Shown: positions 12,737 to 24,143 of the stretch, one piece after another | Layout: every line of letters starts with the position of its first letter | How positions within the stretch are numbered: position 1 is the stretch's first letter | From: Tetrahymena elliotti 4EA | Taxonomy: Eukaryota; Ciliophora; Oligohymenophorea; Hymenostomatida; Tetrahymenidae | Length of the DNA: 64,000 nt | Direction: 5' to 3' | Assembly: GCA_000231825.2 (NCBI GenBank) | Contig: JH720326.1 | Span: 747,574 to 811,573, forward strand | Notes under the pieces: generated by a model | What the model saw: only the letters and a program-made list of their open reading frames with translations | Database searches by the model: none | What the model was told of the DNA's origin: nothing | Translations under genes and position numbers: made by a program

Positions 12737-15700
12737 ATGAGGAGTGTAATTTCAGAGTAGTCTCTAGCATCAACAAAAACTTAGAAACTATTTAATAATT
12801 TAATATCAAAAGGGCAATCCAAGTAATTAATTGCAAATTGAATATTCAGCTACTCAAAAAGATTTATTCTGAAGATGATTGTGCAAGATTGAAGCCGAAA
12901 GCTTTTATGCATATTTAAATCAGATTAATTCATTTTGATTAACTGTCCCAAAATTTTTTATAATAATGAAATAAAAAACAGTTGATTAAATGTATTTTTT
13001 TCATTTATCCAAAAAAGGATTCCCCTTCTTGAAGGTTAACTAGATGAAGAAAGTCTTACAAAGACCTGGGGAGCTTTTGGTAATAACAAAATTTTTTAAT
13101 TTATGAGATTTGGCAAGTTTAACTCCTTTTTAGAGATCTATAAATTGCAATATAGCACAATTGAGTGCTCTTAGAATAATTATAAATAGCTTTGCAATTC
13201 TAATATTCTGTGTTGTTAAAACAGGTTTGTATCTTTCAAGATAGTTGAGAATGGGAAGAGGTACAAATATTCCTCATTTCGGTACATTCACATTTAGTGC
13301 TCCAGAATGCAATTTAACAGTAAAAAATATTGTTTCATTTTGATGATAATAAATTAAATAGATAATAGGATTAGCACTATTTGAGATAATTTGCTTTCTT
13401 TAAATATTAATTAATAGATTAATTTTAGATAGAAATGTTAAGAAAAACGCAAATTTATTTATTAATTTATTTTTATTGATTGATCATCAATACTTCTTAA
13501 AAATTTATTTATTTATTTAAGAATTTTCATGTGATTATATGAATAGGGTGTCACTAATCCTATTGAAAGAGATAAGTAGTACAGAGTTCCAGTTTTTTTA
13601 ATTTCTAAGGAATTTGTGCTTGGTTCAAGCATTAAAACTGGCATTTTCATAGATAAACATATAAGACCTTACAACGTTTAAACCAATGGTTCAATATCTG
13701 TAACTAAAATAAATTTCACTGAAATAGCCTAGTATGCTGAACAAAACAAAGAAGCAGTTAAAATATCTTTTGAAAGAATCATCAGATAATTGGCTGATTA
13801 AACTAGATAGGTATTTTAGGATATTATTTATATTAGCAGCTCTGACAACATAAAAATATGAAAAAATAGCTCCAAAAGTTTTAAAATGTTAATTATGAGC
13901 ATTAGAGAATAAAATTAAATTTAAGTGAAAATTTCAATAGAAAATATTAATCGGAATATTCAAATTTTAAATGAGCTGAATTGATTTAGAGAATATTAAA
14001 ATATCTAAATTTATAATAATAGAAAAGAGTTGTTGATATGGAAATACCTGGAATTGGTGTTTTCTAAGTTAGAAATAATATTGCTGCTGTTCATTTTGAC
14101 GAATACTTAATATAAAATATCAAAGTAACATTTAAATAAGAAACATGAATAGTAAATTAAATTATTGATTTTAAATTAAGGGTATCCCTAAAAGACCTTT
14201 AAGTGAAAGAAAGCAAAAAGGAGATATGAATTTAACAGCTGACAGATTAAGTATGTTGGATAATACTTCAAGAATTGGAGCTGATGCAGAATAATATTTG
14301 AAAACAAGATTAGGAATTGATATTGATTAAATGTCAACTAAAAGTAGACCATTGACTGCTGTCAGAAATGCTTCTACTTCAAATTTACTTCAACCAAATA
14401 GCACCAAAAATCTCCAACGTCCAGCTACTTCCACAACACTCAGATAATCTGCTATCAATTTAAAACAACCTGAATTAGGTCCTTTAGAATTTGGTTTAAA
14501 GAGACTTAAATTCTGGATTAGATAAAACTGCTTCAACGCACAAGATGTAAATTTTTAATTTATTCATACACTAAACTCAATGAAAATCTGATAGTTTAAG
14601 AAATTTAAAAAATAATTTAATATTTTAATTGAATAAAGGCATTCTTAGAATTGTGCAACTGTGCTTTGGGCAGAACTCGCGCTTAAAGAGTAAAAGTAGA
14701 TTATAAATAATTTTTTGAAGCAGTAAATAAGATGGAGCTTGATTTAAATGAAGAATAAGTAAATTACTAATTTAAAACAATATTTAAAAGAAATGAAATA
14801 AATATAAAAAGAGCTAAGAATTATTTAAGCAGTTAGATGCAAACTAAGATGGATACATAAATTATACTGATTGGAGATAAACAATAAAAGATGATAGTAA
14901 ATAGGATTATAATAATTAATTGAGTTTAAAAATCATTTTAAATATTTAGATGACCATTTGCAATACATAAAGGATGTTATTTACAAGAGATAATTACATA
15001 CAGATGATGTTTTAAAAACTATGGGATTAGATAGAGAACATCCTCCTATTAATAAATACTAACTTAAAGATGCTTTGAAAAAGCTTGATTTAACTTTAAC
15101 TGATATAAAGGCCATTAGAGTAGCATAAACTCTTCTTGGTCATGAAGAATATATTTCCATGTATGATTTAGCAAGATCTTTTGAAACTATTGAAGAAGGT
15201 AAATAAATCAATCATTCTTTCTTCTAATTAAAAAAAATATTTTATTCTTTATTATGAATAGATGATAAAATCTTTGATCCAAGTTGGTTTAAGGACATTC
15301 TTTACAAGCTCAAACAAAAAATTTTGGCGCTTTCCAATCCTAACGAAATTAGAGAGTCCTTTGAAGTAACTATTCAAACTATTATTAAATGTTTAAATTG
15401 AAATTTTTAAATAGAATTATGATGAACATAATGAAGGTATTTTAGATACTGCAAACTTTAAAACTTGTTTGATGAGAAGTCAATTAAAGCTTACTGTAAA
15501 GGAAATTAACAGAATTGTAAGATATCTTCCTAAAGTGAAAGTTAACAACATTGATTATTACAACTTCTTACAACTTGTTGAAAGAGTTGATATTAACGCA
15601 TCTGCTCCTGATGCTGTTTCTGACATAAGTGAGTTTGCATTTAAATTAGGAAAATTCATTAAAGATAAGAAATTTACTATTCCATCTTTCTTGAAAACAG

Positions 15701-18700
15701 TGAGAAGATTCTCTTTTGTTTTGGATTCTTCAAATACTTAAGATTACTTTGTTTCTCTTACTTAGGTAATAACTAAATTTTACATTTATTGATGTAATTA
15801 AATATCCTATTAAATAAAAGATGTCTGAGTTTTTACATAGAAATGTCTTTAAGGGAAATGATAGAATTGATATTGATTTTTATGTTAATGAGTTGGATAT
15901 TGATTGTGATGGATATATTAAAGAAAATGATATTTAATCTTTCTTAGTGAGGTACACTTATTTCGATTAAACTTAATACACTCCTTTAAGCATGACAAGA
16001 TCACTCACTTTAAAATCTCTTGATCCTCGTACAATTAGTATGAATACTAAAACTCTATATCCTTTCAAAGCCTTAAGTGAAACTAAAGTAGACAACATTT
16101 TAAGAGATCTTAGAAAAAAAATGGAGCTTAAAAAGATGAAAGCAGCAGAATTGTTTAGTACTTTGGATGCTGATCAGGATGGATTCCTTACAATTAATGA
16201 ATTCAGTGAAAACATAAGAAAAGTAATTATCTTTATTTATAAAAAATTTCTTATTTCTATTTAAAATATTTTTCAGGTAATTGAGCTTTCATAACCTGCT
16301 ATTGATGGTTTCTTTGCTTATATGGACAAATTGCACACTGGTATGGTAGATTTGAGCAATTTCTTGAAGGTCATGAGAAAAAGTGTTGTAACTAAGGACT
16401 AGCCTATTAAGGAAGATAACTTTGATTGGGAAAATGAAATGGTTTCGAGAATTAGATAATGGTTTAAAAAAGAAGGAATTACTGTTGAAGATTCCTTTAG
16501 AGCCATTGATTAAAATTTCAAGAGAGAAATTACTGTTGACGATCTTGAGATTTTCTTGAAGGATTGCTTGAAGGTTAAATCAGAAGAGTTGAATAAAGCT
16601 AAACTTGATAGACTTTTCAAATTAATTGACTAATATAAGAGAGGTAAAGTTAACTTTGTCGACTGGAAGAGATTCATTATGGAAGATTTTGGTTATGGCA
16701 TGAATCAAACCATCATGGGAGGAAAGAAAATTGATAATATTTCTTCTTTTGATTGGAAAATCAATGCTAGACAATAGTTAGGTTTAGTTTTAACTAGAAG
16801 ATTTTCAACATTAAATCACAGCTTTGATGGTAAGAATTAATATTTAAATGAACATATTTTAATTATCTTTATAATTAAGTCATCAGTGGATATAGAAAGA
16901 AGTTATTATTCTCTCATTTCAAAAAGTGGATTAATGATACTGATGCTCTTAGAGGTTTTGATTTAACAGAGAGTCTTATGTAAGAACTATTCTCTGACTT
17001 AGATTCTCACAATAAAGGATATCTTTCTGAAAGTGATTGGGAAATTGCTTTTGGTAAATATTTGTTAAATTTTTTTGAAATCATTTAAATGAGCTTTTTT
17101 GAGATTGAATTTGTTTGATAAGATTGAAATTTTAATGTAAATTAGGTGGATTTGATTGGGAACATCAAATGCATGAAGAAATTAAAGAATACTTGAAGTA
17201 GAATTTTAAGTCGATTGAAAAAGCTTTTGAGTTCTTCTGTTAAGGAAATCAAAATAAACATATTGAATAAACTGATTTTAACAAAGCAATAAATTCTATA
17301 CTTCCAAAGAGATTTATTGATTCTGACTTGAAAGATTTATGGATCTACGTCTCAAGTGGAGAGCCTTATGTTGATTTCCACAGATTCAAAATAGCCTTCT
17401 AGAAATATATTCCTCATTATGAAAGAACTATTGAGTATGATCAAGAGAACATGAGACCAAAGACAGCTGGACCTTTGTATAATAATAAAAATAAATATTT
17501 CATCTTTCAATGTAATTATTAAAAATAATAGGAGCAGTTTAAGTAAATCAACCTCTTGGAATAATATTTTTGGAACAAGTTAACTTAATGGAAATTCTTA
17601 AAATCCCTTCGGAACTAGTAGTGTTGTGAATGAAAACGAAGATGATATTTTTGAAGAAAAACTTCTCTCAAAGATTCGTAGACTTCTTAGACCAACAATT
17701 AAATCAGTCAAGAAAATACTTGAATAGCTAGATGTAAACAAAACTGGCTTCATCACAAACTTAGAATTCAGAAATGCAATTAAAACTCTTGGCTTAGGTT
17801 TAGCCTTAGATGAAGTTGATTTACTCTTGAACGTTTCTGAAATAGATGGAAGAGTTAATATCAAATAATTCCTCAAATTTATTGATTTTACGTAAGAAAT
17901 TTATTTTATGATTTATAATTAATTTTTAATTTTTAAAAACTCAAACAGTGAGAGTGATAAGAAAATTGTTTAAAGATCTATCCTTAAATTAAGAGAAATA
18001 ACAAATTAAGTTTATACATTCCTTCTTTCTCCCAAAGATGCCTTTAGAATGGTAAATATTTTATTAATTTCTTATATAGATTTTATATCAATATAAATTT
18101 TAATTAGTTTGATGTTGATTCAAATGGCTACTTAGACTTTGATTAATTCTCTCAATTTATTGCTAAATTATCCTAACTTTCAGGTCATGACATGCTCCCT
18201 TATTCAATCATTAAGGATCTTTTTGAGTATATTGACTCTAAGAAAGATGGAGTTATAGACTAAGCTGAATGGATGGATATATTTAATAAATTTGAATATG
18301 TTCCTTAGGCATCAATTAACAAGTAGCCCTTATCAAAAGCAACTGTTTATAATTTATAAAAACGTCCTCATACATCATTCAATAAATCCAGCTTGAATGA
18401 ACTACCCAGCAATAAATTTAACTTAGAATACATTAATAGTAACTATCCTCTTACAGTTAAGAATGAAAAGATTCATTCCATCACTGAAAAGGAGAAATAT
18501 GGAACCATGAATAAGTTCTTCGATGAAGTAGAGAGATAGCCAGAGCCAAAGCCTGTTTAGGACAATCACTTCAACTAAATTCTTGGTGAATGGGGTAAAA
18601 CCAAAGAGTTCGATAAGGTTATCATTTCTATAGGAAAGAATCGCAGATTCCTTTTAGATATGTTCAGTTCTCTCTAACAAAGAAATATTCCAATTACATT

Positions 18701-18911
18701 TGAAAGAGCTAAAGCTATTATTGGATAGATGCTTAGAAATAGTGGATAATCTCTTAAAGAAGAATCTTGGCCCATTTTACTCAAATTTGCTGAAAGAAAT
18801 GGACTCATCGACTATAAATTCCTTTTAGAAGTATATAAAGAAAGAATCAAACGTATTGATAGTCATCCAATCATGAATAGAAATAGATCCCTTCAAAAAT
18901 TCACTAGTTGA
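12737..18911 (+). CDS. CCDC81-type HU-domain and multi-EF-hand protein
   Basis: Eighteen exons: 12737-12822, 13018-13079, 13225-13319, 13547-13810, 14023-14124, 14181-14546, 14639-14758, 14812-14896, 14950-15198, 15262-15365, 15415-15765, 15821-16222, 16277-16829, 16880-17053, 17146-17476, 17532-17891, 17949-18051, 18108-18911; 4,611 nt, 1,536 residues, every junction in phase. Residues ~29-110 match the eukaryotic HU-like domain of CCDC81 (WGAFGLYLSRQLRMGRGTNI, then FGTFTF, then NPIERD and PVFLISKEFVLG); a second HU-like segment (EIPGIGVFQVRNNIA) lies at ~170-195. After a Ser/Thr-rich linker come EF-hands with good calcium loops at ~374 (DANQDGYI), 654 (DIDCDGYI), 744 (DADQDGFL), 1271 (DVDSNGYL) and 1312 (DSKKDGVI), plus degenerate ones. 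CCDC81-like proteins are centrosomal or ciliary, so a calcium-responsive ciliary or cortical role is an inference. Confidence 0.92.
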
Positions 18912-19554
18912 TTAAATTTGTTAGACACGCTTTAAGAAAGCTGCTAATCTGTTCCTTCTAAAAGCTACAAACAAACTACAACATATTAAAATATCATTCA
19001 ATAAATATTTGTTTTATTATATACTATCTTTATAACTACCTAACATTTTTTCCAGTAAATTATCCTCAAAATCATTTTACTTTTACAAAATAATAGAAGA
19101 AATTTAAATTATTTTCAAATTTGCATAGAAAGTTGTCGGATTACAGTAAATCCTCATTAATTAAGGTGAATTAAATTAAGGATAATTTCTCACTAAAGTT
19201 GAGAATACCCAAAAATTTTTTCAAAACAAGAAATTGAACGAATATTTTTAAATAAGCTGGATTAGAGTAGATATTTTTATTTATTTTTTGATAAAATATT
19301 ATACAATTTAATTTAAATAATATTGCTTTAAGATTTTTGTTAAATATTCTAAATTTAAAGTGATGCAATAACATGATGTAGATTATGTAAAATATTAATG
19401 ATATCACTTAAAAATTACTGATATTTTCTAATGAAATATATTTTTGATCATTTTTAAAAATAGATTTGATAAATAAAGATAATTAATCTAAAAAATTTCA
19501 AACATAAAAATATTTGTTATTTCTACTAAACATATACTACTTAAAATAAATAAA
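18912..19554. other. AT-rich spacer
   Basis: Intergenic sequence between two plus-strand genes; no coding or structured signal seen. Confidence 0.5.
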
Positions 19555-20614
19555 ATGGAATATCGCATGGAACTTGTTTTTGAAATTGCTGATTGCATTT
19601 TATACAATATTTAGAATAACTCTCTTACTATTATAAACCAAGGGCCTTTAGCTATCTATATCTTAAGATAGTTTCACCTTGTTGTTTTAAAACTAGGCCA
19701 ATGGTAATATAGCCTTTCTTAGGATCTTCCTGTGTTATTTTTAGAATAATGCCAAAAAAAAATGTATGCATTTCCTTCAAACAATGGAAATTTTGGTTTG
19801 GTACTAGGACCTTAAACAACTGATGATTAAGAGCAAATTTTAGAAAGTATTTTTTCTTAAAGTAGTGATTTTGTTATTGCTACACCTTAAGTAGAAAATG
19901 TTGATAATATTAATCAAAATAATTAATAATAGCAATAGTAGTAGATATCTACTTCTAAATGGATTCAAGGATATCTTTAAAAAGGTATTTTTATAATTTA
20001 GATTTTTTAAAATATTAAAATTTTAGATTTAACATTTATTAAATTAATTTTAAGGTGGTGATATGATAAGAACAGGATTAATTCTTGGTGGAAATGCAAT
20101 TGCTTATGGAATAAAGATGGGTGGTAGACTTATAAAATCAACTATTTCAAGGTCTGAAGTAAAATAAATAGACCCTCAAACTCTTTAAAAAGTTTAAATG
20201 GCTCATACTACATCAGATTACGTTTTAACTTATACACAATCATAATTAGAATATCTATTGGGTAATGCTAAAAGCATAGCTAATGAGATATCTTCATAAG
20301 TAGCTTAATCATAAGCTGGATAATAAATATAGTAACATAAAAATTATATGGATATAAGAAATATAACTAAAGGTTCTATAAATGCAATTGCTTCAATTTA
20401 TGATGGAATGTTTGAATCTTTAGCAATTATTGCAAGAGGTTTTTAATCTACAACAACATCAGTAGTAGATGCAAAATATGGCTAATAAGCATGTTTGATG
20501 GTTGACCAGTCTATGGATACTATTGCAAATATAGGTAATATTTTCTACTCCTTTAACTAATAAGCTGTTAAATCCATACAAGAAGCTTCTTAAAGCTAAA
20601 TAAGAAGCATTTGA
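19555..20614 (+). CDS. Senescence/spartin-domain protein
   Basis: Two exons, 19555-19984 and 20055-20614, give 329 residues. The N-terminal ~110 residues form a compact mixed segment (FEIADCILYNI, NNGNFGLVLGP), followed by an acidic linker and a run of seven glutamines. Residues ~136-320 match the Senescence domain of plant ERD7 and animal spartin: SKWIQGYLQKGGDMIRTGLI, then Gly/Ala-rich amphipathic helices (AIAYGIKMGGRLIKSTI, GSINAIASIYDGMFESLAII) and SVVDAKYG. In spartin this region binds lipids and targets lipid droplets and endosomal membranes; in plants it associates with membranes under stress. I expect a peripheral lipid-binding role. I do not see a MIT domain, so full spartin orthology is unproven. 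Ends at TGA 20612-20614. Confidence 0.82.
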
Positions 20615-20734
20615 GTATTCAACTAATTATGATTATCATTTGTCATTAATTTATGTTTTTTTAATCTAGGTGCTACAACAAAAGCTTAAATAAAATGATT
20701 TAATTTAACATATGAAATATTTTCGTTTTTAAGA

Positions 20735-21265
20735 ATAAATTCGATTTATTCATGTGGTCTTTGTATAAGTTTTATTAAACCTTTTTGATCCTTAAAGCAA
20801 ATATTTAAAAAAATAGAATAAATAACATTTCTTACTAAATTCACTGGATATATGCATTAATGATTATAAATTCTAATTAAAATAAAAAAATGAAATAATT
20901 TTTAATCAATAAAATAATTGAGCCTTTAATTATGAAATTCTTTTTAAATGATCGTTTCAAAATATGTTTTGGATAAATCACCCGAATCCTTCTTTTTTAA
21001 GATTTTTATTTAGAAGTCTTTTTGTTTCCTTTAAAAAAAATGTTTAATTTTTAGATAAGCTATTTTTTTTGTGGGGGCAGGGGTTGATTGATATTCGAAT
21101 TTAAATTAGATTCCCTTTTAATAAAATTCTAGTTAACTAATAGTACTATCTTAGATAATTTCAGAAAATCTAAAAATTAAACTTTCTCCCCTCTTTTGTT
21201 TTTGTTGAAAATATTACCATCAGAATCTTCCTTATTAGGTTCGTTAGTTAATTTAAGTTTTTTCA
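20735..21265 (-). pseudogene. Decayed partial copy of the SF3A3 3' end
   Basis: This stretch duplicates the 3' flank and last codons of the neighbouring SF3A3 gene. The block at 20880-20985 matches the true 3' flank at 21318-21420 almost base for base (TGAAATAATTTTTAATCAAT versus TGAAATAATTTTTAGATAAA, then TAATTATGAAAT and AATGATCGTTT). On the minus strand 20976-21035 reads like the gene's C terminus (LKKEGFG, stop) and 21205-21235 like DSDGNI followed by NK. The two coding pieces are pushed apart by ~160 bp containing a G-rich tract (GTGGGGGCAGGGG near 21073). It lacks the rest of the gene and cannot encode a functional product. Confidence 0.75.
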
Positions 21266-21469
21266 ATCAAGATCGATTCATTCATATGTTGCTTGTTTAG
21301 GTTTTTTATTACTAAAAGTAAAAAAATGAAATAATTTTTAGATAAATAAAATAATTGAACCTTTAATTATGAAATGATTTTCAAATGATCGTTTAAAAAT
21401 AAAGATTTCTTGACAGGAAAATAAAAAAATTACAAAAATGAACAATAAAAAATTAATTTTTAAAATAAA

Positions 21470-23093
21470 TCACAACAATCCTTGCTTTTTAAGATCGTTA
21501 TAAGTCTTTTTGTTGAGTATATTACCATCAGAATCTTCATATTCTTCTTCTTAGTCAATATTGAATTAAGTTAAATCACTTTCAACAGATAGCTTTTGGT
21601 GAAGAGCACAGGCATCTCTGATGGAGGTAATTTCTTTAAAGTGAATAGTGTTAGGTATTCTTAAGCACTTCATACCATAACTGTGTCTCCATTCTGAGAA
21701 ATGCTTTTCAAAAGCCCTTCTTCCCCAGTAACTGTAGTTACCACAGATTTCACATTTGTATTCTATGCCTAACTAATGAAGCTTATACAACCAATATGGG
21801 ATAGGTTTTCCATCAGGACCTAAAGGCACATTCTTAGGATTATATGGGATATCATCATCATCACTATCAGTTTAGGGATCGACATCTTTTTCCTATTAGT
21901 TTTCAGCTTCTATTTCTTGATATGTTCTATTTTAATAAGAAAAATTAAATATACTATTTCATTAATATGAAAACCAAAGCTTACCTTGTTTATTTCTTTT
22001 TAACATAGAGGATAGTTTCATTAATAACTTCACCTAATTATTTTTTTAAACCTATTACATATTATTCTAACTGAGCTAACTACTTTTTCTTTTATTCATC
22101 TTTGAAGTTAGCTTCAGCAGTTGTTGATTATTCCTAATCGTCTTATCCCATATCATTTTTTAGAGGAACTCCTTCTAATTTTGAGATCTTTTCTTCTCCT
22201 TTTTCAAGATTTTTTTGAGCTATTTTGTGCTTCTTTCCTTCTAAGTGATGAGCGAAAATACTACTGTTAGTGAATAACTTTTTGCAAGCTTTACAATAAA
22301 GTTCGTTGCTTGAGTAATCCATTACATCTTCATATCCAGAAGAAGACCAGCCAGGAATAGATCCTTCCTTCCAGCGGTACTCAAAGTCTTGTTGAATTTA
22401 TCTATCAATTATGGAAAATTCAGTCAAGGGTTGAGACTTAATGAAGAATTCTTTTAAGTAATTTATAAGATTCTATAAGTATTGCTTGTAGCTTGAATAT
22501 TCTTTTTATTTAAGAGCAAGAGGTATCTCATGGAAAGCATCAAATTTTTCTAAATACCACAAATAATCGCCAATGTGGTAATCTTCTTAAAGTCTAATTT
22601 TTTTCTTTTTCTTTAAATCAAAACTTAAAAATTCATAATAAAGAACATTCATATCAACATATTTTCCTTATTATTCATCAGCAGAAAACAAAGGCTCTGA
22701 ATAAGGAGGACTAAATACATTTTTTTTCAAGAATTCCTTATCAATAATTTGAATATTTTGATTCTAATGCTTTTTATAATATTCCTTAATATCCTTTAAG
22801 CGCTATTAGAAATTATACCAAATATCAGGCTATCTAGTACCTGCACTAACACTTTTTTTGCCTTCAAGAATAGCCATTTCTTCTTTTTTAACACCATCAA
22901 AGTCTAAAAGTAATATCAAAGCATCCATGCATTTACTCTACTTCATTTCAATCAAATTTTTTAATTTATTATCAATCATAACCTAATCTTTTGGGTTATC
23001 AAGCTTATCAAACATGAAATCCAAAACAGTTTCGTCAAGAAGTTCAATGTTTTCTAATACACTTCTTGTTTACTCTAACCAGTTTGCTGACAT
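21470..23093 (-). CDS. SF3A3: Splicing factor 3A subunit 3 (SF3a60/PRP9)
   Basis: Two exons, 21985-23093 and 21470-21926, joined through a split Arg codon, give 521 residues (human SF3A3 is 501). An N-terminal helical region ([43 protein letters not shown]) is followed by a first Cys2His2-like finger at ~265-290 ([10 protein letters not shown]...HHLEGKKH), an acidic insert, and the hallmark C-terminal finger at ~425-460 ([20 protein letters not shown] then [14 protein letters not shown]), ending [20 protein letters not shown]3a60 bridges U2 snRNP and SF3b and is essential for prespliceosome assembly, consistent with this intron-rich genome. The start ATG opens directly into the conserved N terminus. 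Very confident. Confidence 0.95.
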
Positions 23094-24143
23094 TTCTTAT
23101 TTTAACTATTTTATAATCTAAAAATAAACTCGAGTTCTATTAATTTTACTATTAAAACTAAAAATCTTATTGATAATTTATTTCAAATTAACAATATCAA
23201 GCAAACAATAACTTCACCTTTAATTCTTAAGATACAAGCTCTTTTATTAACAAAATTAAATGTTTAATAAATAACCCTTCAAACTATTATTATTTTTTAT
23301 GTCTAGAAAGTTAATTTGACTAAATCAAAAACCATAAAACATTAAACAAAAAATTTTAAAATTATTTTGAAATTCATTTTTATAAATTTTCTTGAAAAAA
23401 ATATTTATTGACTACAAATTCAAATAATTGATTATTATTACTATATTAATTAGTATTTCTCATTAAAATTGCTCAGTTAATTTTATTTGTCTATACAAAT
23501 ATTGATTGCTAGTGAGTGTCTTTGTTTACTGATTTATATCTAGATTCAATCAATAAAGTTACAACTTGATAATATAAAATGACTTCTATAGAAAACTATT
23601 TTTAAAATAAAAAATTAAACTTTATCCTTTAATATTGATTTACAATTGAAATTATTAAATAATTTTATGTTCGAAATATTCATAAATTTTTTTGAGTTTT
23701 TAACAATAAATTCAGAAATGAAATAAATAAAAATTTAGAAAAAATGTTTATGTAAAATCTAAATGAATTGTTAAATCTAATTAATTAGTTAATCAAAATA
23801 GTAATATTTGTAAGAGAATGATTAAAAGAAATATAGATGGAAATAGATAATTGATATAATTAGCAGTTAGGTAAGTATTAACGATTAAAATAACAATTAG
23901 ATATACTATTTTAGAGAATATAAAGTAAGAAGATTAATTTTTGGTTGTTAGAGTTAGGTTAAGTTGTGAGTTATATGATAGGTACATAATGATTATTTTA
24001 TTCTTTACTGTAAACATAATTTTTATGGGTATGAATGAATATTTAAATTTTATTGTTTAATGATCATTAAAATAGCAAGTTTTTTTTAACTAAAAATTAT
24101 TTAAGTTAGCATGCATGCTTGATTGTAAATAATTATTTTTGAT
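23094..24143. other. AT-rich spacer
   Basis: About 1 kb between the SF3A3 start and the 3' end of the MYB gene. No coding-like frame or repeat beyond simple AT-rich runs. Confidence 0.5.

Noticed and set aside
17598..17876. Minus-strand frame of 92 codons
   Set aside because: Antisense to exon 16 of the HU/EF-hand gene, which has a clear EF-hand loop and consistent splice phases.
19171..19407. Minus-strand frame of 78 codons
   Set aside because: Lies in AT-rich spacer, composition like the background, no motif; expected by chance with few stops.
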